Shown in pieces: positions 1-8,991 of a stretch of 64,000 nt of DNA. The first letter of the stretch is position 1. Each line of letters starts with the position of its first letter. A program made the translations under genes and the position numbers. The notes beneath the pieces are model-generated. The model had not been told where the DNA came from, made no database searches, and saw nothing but the letters and a program-made list of their open reading frames with translations. Origin of the DNA: SAR86 cluster bacterium (lineage in GTDB: Bacteria > Pseudomonadota > Gammaproteobacteria > Magnimaribacterales > Magnimaribacteraceae); assembly GCA_022447065.1 (NCBI GenBank), contig JAKUUM010000001.1, forward strand, positions 62,001-126,000. The letters run 5' to 3'.

Positions 1-449
1 TCTGATAAACCTTCTTTCTTTGAAAATATTAACCATTCAGATAAGAATTTATTCCATTGAAACTTTTCATCTTTATGAAACATATTTTTATTGGGGTATT
101 TATTCTTCATCCAGAAAAGATATTTACCGTTGAATGTTATAACTTCTGCCATCCTAAGATCATGATAAATTGCTACATTAATTCTTGTGTTGATTAAATT
201 GCTATTCAAAATTTCTGACTGATTAATTAAAAGAGTAGAAGTATATTTTGAGTCTTTAATAAATTTTAAAGTAACTTTTGAACTACTATTTCCTTCTGGT
301 AACAAATAAGACATATTTATATTATTTTCAAAGCTAGGAATAATTTTTTTTAATTTTAAAAAGTTCTTTTCATACAAAATTAAGAGACCCCTGAGATTAG
401 TCCTTGGCTTTTTTCTTAAAGTTATTCCTGTATATTCAATTTTAGTCAT
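1..449 (-). CDS. yqiB: YqiB-like DUF1249 protein (3' end cut by window edge)
   Basis: About 149 codons are visible on the minus strand from the ATG at 449, running off the left edge without a stop. The translation matches the DUF1249 (E. coli YqiB) layout: an N-terminal YEKNFLKLKKIIPS segment, a central YTSTLLINQSE strand, then NVAIYHDLRMAEV, a YPNKNMFHKDEK motif and a final NKFLSEWL helix. E. coli YqiB is about 140 residues, so only a few codons are probably missing. Its function is not established. The start overlaps the end of the glycosylase gene by 8 bases, so the two are probably co-transcribed and translationally coupled. Confidence 0.75.
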   Translation of the reverse strand, partial: MTKIEYTGITLRKKPRTNLRGLLILYEKNFLKLKKIIPSFENNINMSYLLPEGNSSSKVTLKFIKDSKYTSTLLINQSEILNSNLINTRINVAIYHDLRMAEVITFNGKYLFWMKNKYPNKNMFHKDEKFQWNKFLSEWLIFSKKEGLS

Positions 450-1071
450 ATGAAGACCATAATATTAACGCAGCAACAGACCTAAAAGGTTTCCAAGGGT
501 CAGCTATTTCTTCAATTGTCAACCTTTTTGGCTTTTTTTCTAAACCTTTAATCTTTTGAATTGCAACTTGTAAGCCTAGATCAGATGCAGGCCAAGCATC
601 TAGTCTAGACATACAACCTAGAAGGTAGCATTGGGCTGTCCATTCTCCTATTCCTTTAAACTTAACCAGTTTTTTAACAACATTTTCATTTGACATTCTC
701 TCAAGCGCATTATAATTAATTTCCCTTGACAGAGATGCTTCTGCAATTCCTAGGCAATAATTAATCTTTTGAGAGCTTAATCCTGCAGATTTAAAGACTT
801 TGTTATCAGTTATCAGAAACTGCTTAGCAGAGAAAGGAACAATAGACGCTTTTAATCTTCCAAAAATAGCTTTTGCTGAAGCTACTGAGAGTTGTTGTTC
901 GACGATTAAATTTATGAGACCTGTAAATCCTGAAGGTCTCTTAAACAAATCAATTTGTTTTCCTCTCCTATTAACTATTTGCTCTAAATCAGAATCTTTT
1001 TTACAAAGAACCTCAATAGCCTTTTTAAGAGACTTGGCGTTTAATTTTTGATTTGTCTGAGTACATTCCAT
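442..1071 (-). CDS. AlkA-like DNA-3-methyladenine glycosylase (HhH-GPD family)
   Basis: 209 residues. It is a base-excision repair enzyme that would remove alkylated bases from DNA. The helix-hairpin-helix is visible as KGIGEWTAQ at about residues 139-147, and the catalytic aspartate is D164 in PASDLGLQ. There is no cysteine cluster for an iron-sulfur centre, so it is the AlkA/MAG type rather than Nth/MutY. It is shorter than E. coli AlkA (282) and lacks the N-terminal domain, as many bacterial members do. Its start lies 47 bases inside the 3' end of the upstream acyltransferase gene. The start at 1071 is the first ATG, and a later start is possible. Confidence 0.85.
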   Translation of the reverse strand: MECTQTNQKLNAKSLKKAIEVLCKKDSDLEQIVNRRGKQIDLFKRPSGFTGLINLIVEQQLSVASAKAIFGRLKASIVPFSAKQFLITDNKVFKSAGLSSQKINYCLGIAEASLSREINYNALERMSNENVVKKLVKFKGIGEWTAQCYLLGCMSRLDAWPASDLGLQVAIQKIKGLEKKPKRLTIEEIADPWKPFRSVAALILWSSYD

Positions 1072-2215
1072 TAGTTACTGAATTCTTGAAGGGTAGAAGG
1101 GATTTACATCTTTCGGTGTAATCTAATATATGCATTCTTTCCCTTACAAGAAAATCCTCTATTGCTTTTTTAAAACGATCATCTTTAATCCAGTGAGCTG
1201 AATAAGTCTCAACAGGAAGAAACCCTCTTTTAATTTTGTGTTCTCCTTGTACGCCTGGGTCAAACCTTTTTAGTTTATTTTCTATGCAGTGTTCTATGCC
1301 TTGATAGTAGCAACTTTCAAAATGGAGAGAGTCGTATTCTTCAAGACAGCCCCAGTACCTACCATAAAGATTATTAGAATCTTGGAAATTCAAAGCTCCA
1401 GCTAAAGGTTTTTTTCCGAGGTAGTCTCTAGCCATAACCAAGACTAGGGTATCCGGAATTTTTTTTGCAATTTGAAGAAAAAAATCAAGGTTTAGATAAG
1501 CTTTCATACCTCTCTTAAGATAAGTAAGTTGGTAAAACTTAAAAAAGATTTCCCAAATTTCTTCTGAGATATCTTTTCCAGGTATTCTTTCTAAAAAGAT
1601 ATTTTGATCCAATATTTTAGACCTTTCCTTTTTCATGTTTTTTCTTTGTCTTGAGGTTAAATCATTAAGAAAGTCTTCGAAATCATTATAGTTATTATTG
1701 AACCAGTGAAAGGAGTAGCTAGTTCTTAAATTAAACCCTGAGTCTGTATACGGGTTAAGCTCTTTTTCTTCAGGGAAGAGGATATGTGCACTAGATAATT
1801 TCAGCTTACTGGAGATTTCTTCAATTCCTTCTTTAATAAGGGCACTAATCTCAACTCTTTTACTTTCATCCAGGATGCAAAGTCTAGGTCCTGTGGCAGG
1901 AGTAAAGGGGATTGCACTTACCAATTTAGGATAGTAGTCCAAGCCATTTCTATAATAAGCATCTGCCCAGGACCAATCAAAAATAAATTCTCCATGAGAA
2001 TCTGTTTTTATGTACATAGGCATTAAAGCAATGACCTCTTGATCTTCTTTTACGAGAAGATGGAATGGATACCATCCTGTATTTTCTCCTACACAACTAC
2101 ATTCCTCTAAAGCTAATAAAAAAGAGTGGTTAAGAAAGGGGTAATCCGAATTTACTAACTTATTCCAAGCATTCTCATCAACATTCTTTATAGACTCAAC
2201 GAAATGTATTTGCAT
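1025..2215 (-). CDS. COG3146/DUF482 predicted N-acyltransferase (GNAT/FemAB-like)
   Basis: 396 residues. The N-terminus (ENAWNKLVNSDYPFLNHSFL), a TPATGPRLCI segment near residue 105, the HWFNNNYNDFEDFL / SRQRKNMKKER stretch and the FDPGVQGEHKIKRGF motif near residue 320 are typical of the COG3146 family, which has a double GNAT-like fold related to FemAB peptidyl transferases. The substrate is unknown for the family. It starts 9 bases after the ubiA stop and overlaps the glycosylase, so it probably sits in a ubiA-acyltransferase-glycosylase-yqiB operon. Confidence 0.8.
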   Translation of the reverse strand: MQIHFVESIKNVDENAWNKLVNSDYPFLNHSFLLALEECSCVGENTGWYPFHLLVKEDQEVIALMPMYIKTDSHGEFIFDWSWADAYYRNGLDYYPKLVSAIPFTPATGPRLCILDESKRVEISALIKEGIEEISSKLKLSSAHILFPEEKELNPYTDSGFNLRTSYSFHWFNNNYNDFEDFLNDLTSRQRKNMKKERSKILDQNIFLERIPGKDISEEIWEIFFKFYQLTYLKRGMKAYLNLDFFLQIAKKIPDTLVLVMARDYLGKKPLAGALNFQDSNNLYGRYWGCLEEYDSLHFESCYYQGIEHCIENKLKRFDPGVQGEHKIKRGFLPVETYSAHWIKDDRFKKAIEDFLVRERMHILDYTERCKSLLPFKNSVTNGMYSDKSKIKRQVS

Positions 2216-2224
2216 CTGCTTATT

Positions 2225-3085
2225 TTATATACCTTGAACGGTACCAAACATAGAACCGAGAAGAATAGTAAACCCAATCCAATTATTCCTCTTGAAAGCC
2301 AGAAAACATTTGTCTCTATCCCCTTCCTTGATAAGCTGAAATTGAAAAAAAACTAATACAAGGCAAACCAGAATACTTAAATAAAAGACTGGATTAATTT
2401 TTTCTAAATAGCCACACAATGACCAGAGACAAAGCGATAATAAGTGACAAGATAATATTAATTTTTGGGAATGTTTTCCAAAAGTTATAGCTGAAGAGTA
2501 AAGCCCCATGGACTTGTCATCTTCTTTATCGCTCATTGAGTAGGCTGTGTCATAGGCTATAATCCAAAAGAAACAAGCTGTAAACATAATTAGAGACGTT
2601 AGTGAAATTCTATCCAATTCTGCAGCAGAAACCATTAAAACACCCCAGGAAAATGCGATACCAAGGAATATTTGAGGAATTCTAAAAAATCTTTTGGAAA
2701 GAGGGTAAATAACTGCAATTACAAGGCCGATAATGGCGACCATAACTGTAAGTATATTTGTCCACGCTAACAAAGAAGCAGAGAGGCATACTAGAATAAA
2801 AAAAAGAATTAATGCTTCTTTGGGTTTTACCTCTCCTGTCACCAAAGGTCTGTTCTTAGTTCTTTTAACTTTGCCATCAAAATCTCTATCGAAGTAATCG
2901 TTAATTACACACCCAGCTGATCTCATAAAGAAAGTTCCTAGGCAGAAGATAATTACTAATTCAAGACTTGGAGATCCATTCTTTAAAATAAGAAAAGCGC
3001 TCAAAGTAGGCCAGAGGAGAAGCAAAGTTCCAATGGGCTTTTCTAACCTCATTAGTCTTCCCAGCGAAATTAGTTTAATTATCAT
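2225..3085 (-). CDS. ubiA: 4-hydroxybenzoate polyprenyltransferase UbiA
   Basis: 286 residues, the usual length. It attaches the polyprenyl tail to 4-hydroxybenzoate in the inner membrane, the first membrane step of ubiquinone synthesis. The two Asp-rich prenyl-diphosphate/Mg sites are visible: NDYFDRDFDGK at 62-72 and DTAYSMSDKEDD at 179-190. At least seven hydrophobic segments are present. Rubredoxin is transcribed divergently upstream. coq7, a later ubiquinone gene, is at about 40 kb in this window, so the pathway is aerobic ubiquinone rather than menaquinone. Confidence 0.95.
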   Translation of the reverse strand: MIIKLISLGRLMRLEKPIGTLLLLWPTLSAFLILKNGSPSLELVIIFCLGTFFMRSAGCVINDYFDRDFDGKVKRTKNRPLVTGEVKPKEALILFFILVCLSASLLAWTNILTVMVAIIGLVIAVIYPLSKRFFRIPQIFLGIAFSWGVLMVSAAELDRISLTSLIMFTACFFWIIAYDTAYSMSDKEDDKSMGLYSSAITFGKHSQKLILSCHLLSLCLWSLCGYLEKINPVFYLSILVCLVLVFFQFQLIKEGDRDKCFLAFKRNNWIGFTILLGSMFGTVQGI

Positions 3086-3191
3086 TTACCTACTTACTGT
3101 ACTTACAATAAAGAACAACTACTTTAGTCTAGGTTGCAAAGAAAGTTGAGTTAGAATGTCGCCTTTTATCAATTATCATAAACGTCAATAG

Positions 3192-3359
3192 ATGAAAAAG
3201 TGGGAATGCATGGTGTGTGGTTTCACATATGATGAAGAAGAAGGTTGGCCCGAGGATGGTATAGAGCCAGGAACAGCCTGGGAAGATATACCCGAAGATT
3301 GGGTATGTCCGGATTGTGGTGTTAGCAAGGAAGATTTTGAAATGGTGGAGATAAGTTAA
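3192..3359 (+). CDS. rubA: Rubredoxin
   Basis: A short gene of 55 codons read directly from the sequence. The four iron ligands are C6 and C9 (CMVCG) and C39 and C42 (CPDCG), with the conserved [18 protein letters not shown] core between them. It is a one-electron Fe(Cys)4 carrier, classically feeding alkane or other oxygenases or oxygen-detoxifying reductases. Which partner it serves here cannot be told. The symporter gene begins 4 bases after its stop. The ubiA/rubredoxin divergent arrangement is also known from pseudomonads. Confidence 0.93.
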   Translation: MKKWECMVCGFTYDEEEGWPEDGIEPGTAWEDIPEDWVCPDCGVSKEDFEMVEIS

Positions 3360-3363
3360 GAAT

Positions 3364-4626
3364 ATGACTTTGACTACAAGAATAGTTGTTGCAATGGTCT
3401 TGGGTATTGCCTTGGGCTCTTGTATAAAAATTATTCATGATCAATCTATTTTAGGGACTGCTATTGATTACTTTCTTTTTGATTTACTGGCTAATGGCCT
3501 CTTTGATATTGTGGGCCAAATATTCATTGCTTCTTTAAGACTGGTTATAGTTCCACTAGTTTTTGTATCTTTAGTTTGTGGGGTTGTGTCGATTGCAACA
3601 ACTTCACAAATTGGAAGAATTACAGTAAAGACTCTAAGTCTTTACCTTCTTACTACGGCTATAGCCATAACTTTGGCATTATGTTTTGCCATTCTAGTCC
3701 AACCTGGAGTTGGGGTAGACATGGCTCTTCCTCAAACTTTTGAACCTAGGGAGGCCCCAGGTTTAAAAGATGTAATAATTGGAATATTTCCAACAAATCC
3801 AATAGCTGCCATGGCGGAAGGGAATATGCTTCAAATAATCATTTTTTCTCTATTTTTTGGTGTGGCCTTAAAAGGGGCAGGTGAATTTGCTATGCCGCTT
3901 CAACAAACCTTTGAAAGATTGAATAAAGTTATTTTAAAGTTGGTAACCATTCTTATTGAGTTAGCTCCATACGGAGTGTTCTCTTTACTATTAACCCTTT
4001 TTGCCACTCAAGGCATAGGCGTTATCGGAGATTTAGCTAAGTATTTCTTTTTACTCTTATTGGTGCTTATTTTGCATGGATTTTTAACCTATGGGCTGTT
4101 CATTTCCTTGGTGGCCAGATTAAATCCATTAATTTTCTTCAACAAAATGAAATCAGTGGCTCTATTTGCTTTTAGTACTTCTTCTAGCAGTGCAACTATG
4201 CCGGTAACCTTACAGGCAGTAAGGGATAAGCTGGGTGTTAATTCTTCTGTAAGTTCTTTTACTGTTCCACTTGGAGCTACTATTAACATGGATGGTACAG
4301 CTATTATGCAAGGTGTAGCCACAGTATTTATTTCTCAGGCCTTCAATATAGACATTTCATTTACTGGTTATCTGATGGTAATTTTGACCGCCACGCTTGC
4401 TTCCATAGGAACCGCAGGCGTTCCTGGAGTAGGTCTCATCATGCTAGCTATGGTTTTAGAGCAGGTAGGTTTACCGGTAGAAGGAATAGCTCTAATAATT
4501 GGGGTAGACAGGCTACTAGATATGACCCGAACGGCAGTAAACGTGTGTGGAGACGCCATGGTTTCTTGTTTGGTAGGAAAATCTGAAAATGAATTTAATT
4601 CAGAGATATTTTATTCTAAAAATTAG
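3364..4626 (+). CDS. Dicarboxylate/amino acid:cation symporter (DctA/GltP, SDF family)
   Basis: 420 residues, typical length for glutamate/aspartate/C4-dicarboxylate symporters. The family hallmarks are present: the serine-rich re-entrant loop STSSSSATMP at 271-280, the NMDGTA motif near 308-313 that forms the cation site, TAGVPGVGLIML in hairpin 2, and DMTRTAVNVCGD near 386-397, where the Asp and the Arg bind the substrate amino and carboxylate groups. An Arg in TM8 is compatible with acidic substrates. Glutamate versus C4-dicarboxylate cannot be decided from sequence. It follows rubredoxin by 4 bases. Confidence 0.88.
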   Translation: MTLTTRIVVAMVLGIALGSCIKIIHDQSILGTAIDYFLFDLLANGLFDIVGQIFIASLRLVIVPLVFVSLVCGVVSIATTSQIGRITVKTLSLYLLTTAIAITLALCFAILVQPGVGVDMALPQTFEPREAPGLKDVIIGIFPTNPIAAMAEGNMLQIIIFSLFFGVALKGAGEFAMPLQQTFERLNKVILKLVTILIELAPYGVFSLLLTLFATQGIGVIGDLAKYFFLLLLVLILHGFLTYGLFISLVARLNPLIFFNKMKSVALFAFSTSSSSATMPVTLQAVRDKLGVNSSVSSFTVPLGATINMDGTAIMQGVATVFISQAFNIDISFTGYLMVILTATLASIGTAGVPGVGLIMLAMVLEQVGLPVEGIALIIGVDRLLDMTRTAVNVCGDAMVSCLVGKSENEFNSEIFYSKN

Positions 4627-4715
4627 TATTTTATTTAATTTATGATTCTTGTAGACTCAAGCGCCTTCAGTCAGTCGATAAAGAAATTTTATTCCATCAA
4701 TTTAACGGAGAAAAG

Positions 4716-6710
4716 ATGATCGAGTCTTATTTATCAATACCACCCATTCTTGGAGGTCTAGGACTTCTATGCGCATTGGGAATTTATATTATTGTAAGTA
4801 GATATCCAGTAGGAGGAGACAAAGTAAAAAAGATAGGGGATCAAATACACCTTGGTGCCATGGCCTTTATGCGCAGAGAATATACTTACTTAGCTGGATT
4901 CGTTGTTGTTTTAGTTCTACTGAGTTTGTGGGCTCTTGGTACAGGTACTGCTACTGCAGTCTTGGTTGGGGCTTTATCATCTGCCGTGGCAGGTTGGCTA
5001 GGAATGTATTCTGCTACTAAGGCCAATGTTAGGACAGCTACTGCGGCTTTAGAACATGGCGCGGAGGCCGCCCTTTCTGTAGCTTTCTACGGAGGATCAG
5101 TAATGGGTCTTTGTGTGGCTTCATTGGGTCTTATAGGCTTGGGATCCATGTTTCTCCTTTTTGGTGGTGACCCTACTACCGCGCATTCAATTGAGGGCTT
5201 TGGGATGGGCGCTTCTAGCGTTGCACTGTTTTCTCGTGTAGGAGGAGGTATTTATACCAAAAGTGCAGATATAGGTGCTGATTTGGTAGGAAAAATAGAA
5301 GCAGGAATTCCAGAAGATGATCCAAGAAATCCTGGGGTTATAGCAGACCTAGTAGGTGACAATGTTGGCGATGTAGCGGGAATGGGCTCAGATATTTTTG
5401 AGTCCTATTGTGGTGCTATGATCGCTTCAATAGCAATAGCTGCAACTTTAGGTAGCTCTACGCTGATGTTCTTGCCTTTAGCATTAACTTCTCTGGGCTT
5501 AGTGTCTTCAGTTATAGGAATAATCATAGTTAGACTTTTTTCAAGTCTCTCTCCGGGTGCAGCTATGAGAACTGGAACCATAGGAGGACCGGTCATTTTT
5601 GTAATAGCTGCCTATTTTTTAACAACAGATCAAGCTTTTTTAGGAGCGGAGGGAGTTAATATCTGGCTAGCTGTCTTAGCTGGCTCTGTGGGTGGAATTC
5701 TCATAGGTTTAGTAACTGAATACTACACAGGGGCTAAACCTGTTCAAAAGATTGCTAAATCTGCAGAAACAGGACCTGCTACGGTAATAATTACTGGATT
5801 GGCAGTAGGAATGCAATCAGTGGTAATTCCAGTAGCTGTTATTGCAGTGATTATATATATATCCACTTCCTTAACAGGCTTATACGGAGTTGGAATAGCC
5901 GCAGTAGGAATGTTATCAACTGTTGGCATTACCATGGCAATTGATGCCTACGGTCCAGTTGCGGATAACGCGGGTGGCATTGCGGAGTATGCCGGTATGC
6001 CAAAAGAAACAAGGAAAATAACGGATGAGCTGGATGAACAAGGAAATACCACAGCAGCTATAGGTAAGGGCTTTGCTATTGGAGCAGCAGCATTAGCTGC
6101 TTTGGCCATCATTGCGGCATTTGTGGAGACCGTTTCATATAACAGAGGTGAGGAATTTGTTCTTCTGCTTTCCGACCCCATGGTTTTAGTAGGATTATTT
6201 ATTGGGGGAGCTATACCCTTCCTTATTGCTTCCATAACCATGACAGCAGTTGGTGATGCAGCGTTTGAAATGATTAACGAGATAAGAAGACAGTTTAAAG
6301 AGATACCGGGTCTACTTGAAGGCAAGGCAGAGCCCGATACAGAAAAATGTATTGATATAGCAACAACTGCAGCCTTAAAGAAGATGTTAATTCCGGGGAT
6401 AATAGCGGTTAGTGCACCCCCAGCAGTGGGCTTTCTAATCAGTGCTGAATCCTTAGGAGGTATGTTGGCTGGAGGGCTTTTGAGTTGTGTCCTTTTGGCC
6501 CTGATGATGGCCAATGCAGGCGGAGCGTGGGATAACGCAAAAAAGTATATTGAAAAAGGCAACCTTGGTGGTAAAGGAACCGATACTCATGCAGCAGCTG
6601 TTGTCGGAGATACCGTAGGGGATCCTTTTAAAGATACGTCAGGACCTTCAATGAATATCTTAATAAACGTAATGGCTATTGTTAGCCTTGTAATAGCGCC
6701 ACTGCTTTAA
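4716..6710 (+). CDS. hppA: K+-dependent membrane-bound pyrophosphatase (ion pump)
   Basis: 664 residues with about 16 membrane segments. It couples pyrophosphate hydrolysis to H+ and/or Na+ export. The PPi/Mg site is intact: DIGADLVGK at 185-193, then [19 protein letters not shown] up to 219, and a C-terminal [14 protein letters not shown]. The K+-dependence signature is in [10 protein letters not shown] at 443-452: Ala447 and Gly450 occupy the positions that are Lys and Thr in K+-independent enzymes. Whether it pumps H+ or Na+ is not decidable by eye. The ribosome site GGAG lies 5 bases before the ATG. It converges on the GNAT gene with a 2-base gap. Confidence 0.95.
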   Translation: MIESYLSIPPILGGLGLLCALGIYIIVSRYPVGGDKVKKIGDQIHLGAMAFMRREYTYLAGFVVVLVLLSLWALGTGTATAVLVGALSSAVAGWLGMYSATKANVRTATAALEHGAEAALSVAFYGGSVMGLCVASLGLIGLGSMFLLFGGDPTTAHSIEGFGMGASSVALFSRVGGGIYTKSADIGADLVGKIEAGIPEDDPRNPGVIADLVGDNVGDVAGMGSDIFESYCGAMIASIAIAATLGSSTLMFLPLALTSLGLVSSVIGIIIVRLFSSLSPGAAMRTGTIGGPVIFVIAAYFLTTDQAFLGAEGVNIWLAVLAGSVGGILIGLVTEYYTGAKPVQKIAKSAETGPATVIITGLAVGMQSVVIPVAVIAVIIYISTSLTGLYGVGIAAVGMLSTVGITMAIDAYGPVADNAGGIAEYAGMPKETRKITDELDEQGNTTAAIGKGFAIGAAALAALAIIAAFVETVSYNRGEEFVLLLSDPMVLVGLFIGGAIPFLIASITMTAVGDAAFEMINEIRRQFKEIPGLLEGKAEPDTEKCIDIATTAALKKMLIPGIIAVSAPPAVGFLISAESLGGMLAGGLLSCVLLALMMANAGGAWDNAKKYIEKGNLGGKGTDTHAAAVVGDTVGDPFKDTSGPSMNILINVMAIVSLVIAPLL

Positions 6711-6712
6711 AA

Positions 6713-7150
6713 CTAAACAAGTCTTTTCATCATCGTTTTGTGAGGAATACCTGTATCAGATTTATAAGGACCTTTTTCTTCATAACCCAAAGAAAGATAA
6801 AAGCTAATAGCTTTATCTCTAGCATTCAAAGTCATTTCCTTAACGCCTTGGCTTAAAGCATGTTCTTCTAGTTTTGTAACTATCTCAGAACCTATCCCTT
6901 TTCTCTGAAAGGAATCGGTAACAGCCATATATCTAATTTGACCTTCTGTTTCTCTATTAAAATGCAGTCTTCCACCTCCTATAACTTGTTTTTCCTCATC
7001 CAAAACAATTAGATGAAAACTTTCATCTTCTAGTTCATCCTTTGAAGTATTCTTAGACATTCCCAATGGTTTTCTCAGCTTCTCCCATCTGAAATTAAAA
7101 TATTTATCCCACTCCAATTCAGTTTCTGGTGATTTAATGATGTAATTCAT
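6713..7150 (-). CDS. GNAT family N-acetyltransferase
   Basis: 145 residues, a complete single GNAT domain. The acetyl-CoA pyrophosphate loop QRKGIG is at 82-87, followed by the helix GSEIVTKLEEHALSQGV, and the C-terminal LNARDKAISFYLSLGYEEKG strand pair is typical. The acceptor substrate is unknown. It is convergent with hppA and divergent from cmoA (34 bases), so it is probably a single-gene unit. Confidence 0.82.
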   Translation of the reverse strand: MNYIIKSPETELEWDKYFNFRWEKLRKPLGMSKNTSKDELEDESFHLIVLDEEKQVIGGGRLHFNRETEGQIRYMAVTDSFQRKGIGSEIVTKLEEHALSQGVKEMTLNARDKAISFYLSLGYEEKGPYKSDTGIPHKTMMKRLV

Positions 7151-7184
7151 AGATTACTTACTTCAAGACTGTAGATTAATAACA

Positions 7185-7913
7185 ATGATTAAAAAGGATA
7201 GCATTTATAAAGGAGATAATTCTAATGACTTACCTTTTTCTTTCAATGAAGAAGTGGCTGAAGTTTTTGAAGACATGATAGACAGGTCAGTACCTGGCTA
7301 CGCTTCAAGTTTAAGATTGATCAAAATTTTTACTAACAAATACTTCCGAGAAAACAGTAATTGTTACGATCTGGGTTGTTCACTTGGAGCGGCCACAGAA
7401 AGGCTGCTCAAAGCAACAGAGGGTAAGGAAGCAAAGATTATTGCCATCGACAATTCAAAGGCAATGATTGACTCATGCAATCGCAGATATGCAGATCACA
7501 TTAAATCAGGAAAGGTCGAGTTTATTAAACAGGACATAACTGATACGAAGATAAGCAACTCCTCCATTGTAGTGATTAATTTCGTCCTTCAGTTCCTAAG
7601 TTCAGCTGAAAGGACAAGTCTCTTAGAAAGAGTTTATGAAGGTATGATACCTGGAGGTAGATTAATTTTATCTGAAAAGATCCATTTCGACAGCCGGTTT
7701 AGAACCGAGGCAATGTCTGAATTGCACCATCAGTTTAAGGCAGAGAATGGTTATACAGAAATGGAAATTTCCAGAAAAAGAGATGCCCTGGAAGGGGTCC
7801 TGCTAACTGACCTAGGAACTCTACACTTTCAAAGGCTTGAATCAATCGGATTTAAAAAGGTTAGAAAAGTAATGACTAATCTAAACTTCATGACTTTAGT
7901 AGCTGGAAAATAA
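7185..7913 (+). CDS. cmoA: Carboxy-S-adenosyl-L-methionine synthase CmoA
   Basis: 242 residues (E. coli 247). It makes carboxy-SAM from SAM and prephenate for uridine-34 modification of tRNAs. It begins with the family-typical KKDSIYK / PFSFNEEVAEVFEDMIDRSVPGY stretch, and the SAM-binding loop YDLGCSLGAAT is at 61-71. The stop TAA shares one A with the ATG of cmoB (TAATG), so the two are translationally coupled. Confidence 0.95.
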   Translation: MIKKDSIYKGDNSNDLPFSFNEEVAEVFEDMIDRSVPGYASSLRLIKIFTNKYFRENSNCYDLGCSLGAATERLLKATEGKEAKIIAIDNSKAMIDSCNRRYADHIKSGKVEFIKQDITDTKISNSSIVVINFVLQFLSSAERTSLLERVYEGMIPGGRLILSEKIHFDSRFRTEAMSELHHQFKAENGYTEMEISRKRDALEGVLLTDLGTLHFQRLESIGFKKVRKVMTNLNFMTLVAGK

Positions 7914-8848
7914 TGTTAGGGATTTCAAAAAACTGGGTAAAAGTCCTTAATAAATATAATGAAAATCCTTATGGGACGAAGAAAGATAAGCGAATTGACG
8001 ATTGGCATAAAATAATTTCTTCTCTTCCAAAACTAGAATCGACAAAAATAGATTTAAAGAAAGAAGTTCTAATATCAGGCAGCTGGAATGACCAGGAAAG
8101 GAAAAAAGCCAAAGAGCTTTTACTTGAACTCATTCCTTGGAGAAAGGGACCTTTTGTAATTGGGGATATATTCATCGATGCAGAATGGAGGTCTAACCTG
8201 AAGTGGGAGCGCTTTTTGGAACTCCACATAGATTTGTCAGGAAAAACCATTTTGGACGTTGGGTCAGGTAACGGCTATTACGGATTTAGGATGTTAGGCC
8301 AAGGGGCAGAATCAGTGATTTGCCTTGAACCCAACCTTTCTCATCTAACTCAATTCATTGCTATTAATCATATAGTTCAATCTAAACAAATCAGAATGAT
8401 CCCGGAGAGGATTGAAGAATTAATTGTTACAGATAAATGTTTTGACCTAATTTTCAGCATGGGAGTTTTATATCACCAAAGAAAGCCAGAAGAGCACCTA
8501 AAGTTACTTTCTTCTCATTTGAAAGAAGAGGGTAGTATCATCCTAGAAACATTAATAGCTCCAGAAGAATATGGAGAAGTTCTTATTCCAGAAGGAAATT
8601 ATACCAACATGCGTAACGTATGGTTTGTACATACAAAAACTGGACTAGAAAAACTTGCAAAAAATGTGAATCTGAATATTTCAGCTATATCTAGCCCTTG
8701 TCAAACAACTACCGAAGAACAAAGAACTACATCATGGATGCCCTTTAAGTCTCTTTCAGATGCTTTAAACACTGATTCGGGTCTGACAATTGAGGGACTT
8801 CCTAGGCCAGAACGTGTGTTTTTAGTCTTAAATAAAAAAAATTTCTAG
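7913..8848 (+). CDS. cmoB: tRNA U34 carboxymethyltransferase CmoB
   Basis: 311 residues (E. coli 323). It transfers the carboxymethyl group of carboxy-SAM to 5-hydroxyuridine-34, giving cmo5U and letting one tRNA read several codons. The CmoB signature LIPWRKGPF (73-81) followed by IDAEWRSNLKW (88-98) precedes the Rossmann motif GKTILDVGSGNGYYG at 110-124. It is co-translated with cmoA through a TAATG junction. Confidence 0.96.
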   Translation: MLGISKNWVKVLNKYNENPYGTKKDKRIDDWHKIISSLPKLESTKIDLKKEVLISGSWNDQERKKAKELLLELIPWRKGPFVIGDIFIDAEWRSNLKWERFLELHIDLSGKTILDVGSGNGYYGFRMLGQGAESVICLEPNLSHLTQFIAINHIVQSKQIRMIPERIEELIVTDKCFDLIFSMGVLYHQRKPEEHLKLLSSHLKEEGSIILETLIAPEEYGEVLIPEGNYTNMRNVWFVHTKTGLEKLAKNVNLNISAISSPCQTTTEEQRTTSWMPFKSLSDALNTDSGLTIEGLPRPERVFLVLNKKNF

Positions 8849-8991
8849 AACTAATTTTTAGATATTTTGTGCTTTATATTTAAAAGGAGTGTTTATACAG
8901 TGGCTGAAAGCCATTATTCAATGGGTTTAAGGTAATATTTTTATTGAGAAAGGGGTTCTTATAGGCCCGTTTTTTATTTACTTTTATGAAC
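8849..8991. other. Convergent cmoB/recG intergenic region with overlapping hairpins
   Basis: 143 bases between two converging genes. It holds two small perfect hairpins that share bases and so exclude each other: TGGCT-gaa-AGCCA (8901-8913) and CCATT-attc-AATGG (8911-8924). Further right, a weak GGG...CCC element (8954-8970) is followed by a run of six T. A bidirectional transcription stop is the simplest reading, but no canonical GC-rich terminator is present. I see no convincing gene here. Confidence 0.3.

Noticed and set aside
5948-6562. Long antisense ORF of about 200 codons opposite hppA
   Set aside because: It is the mirror frame of a highly hydrophobic coding gene with clear motifs, and its translation is low-complexity with no family features.
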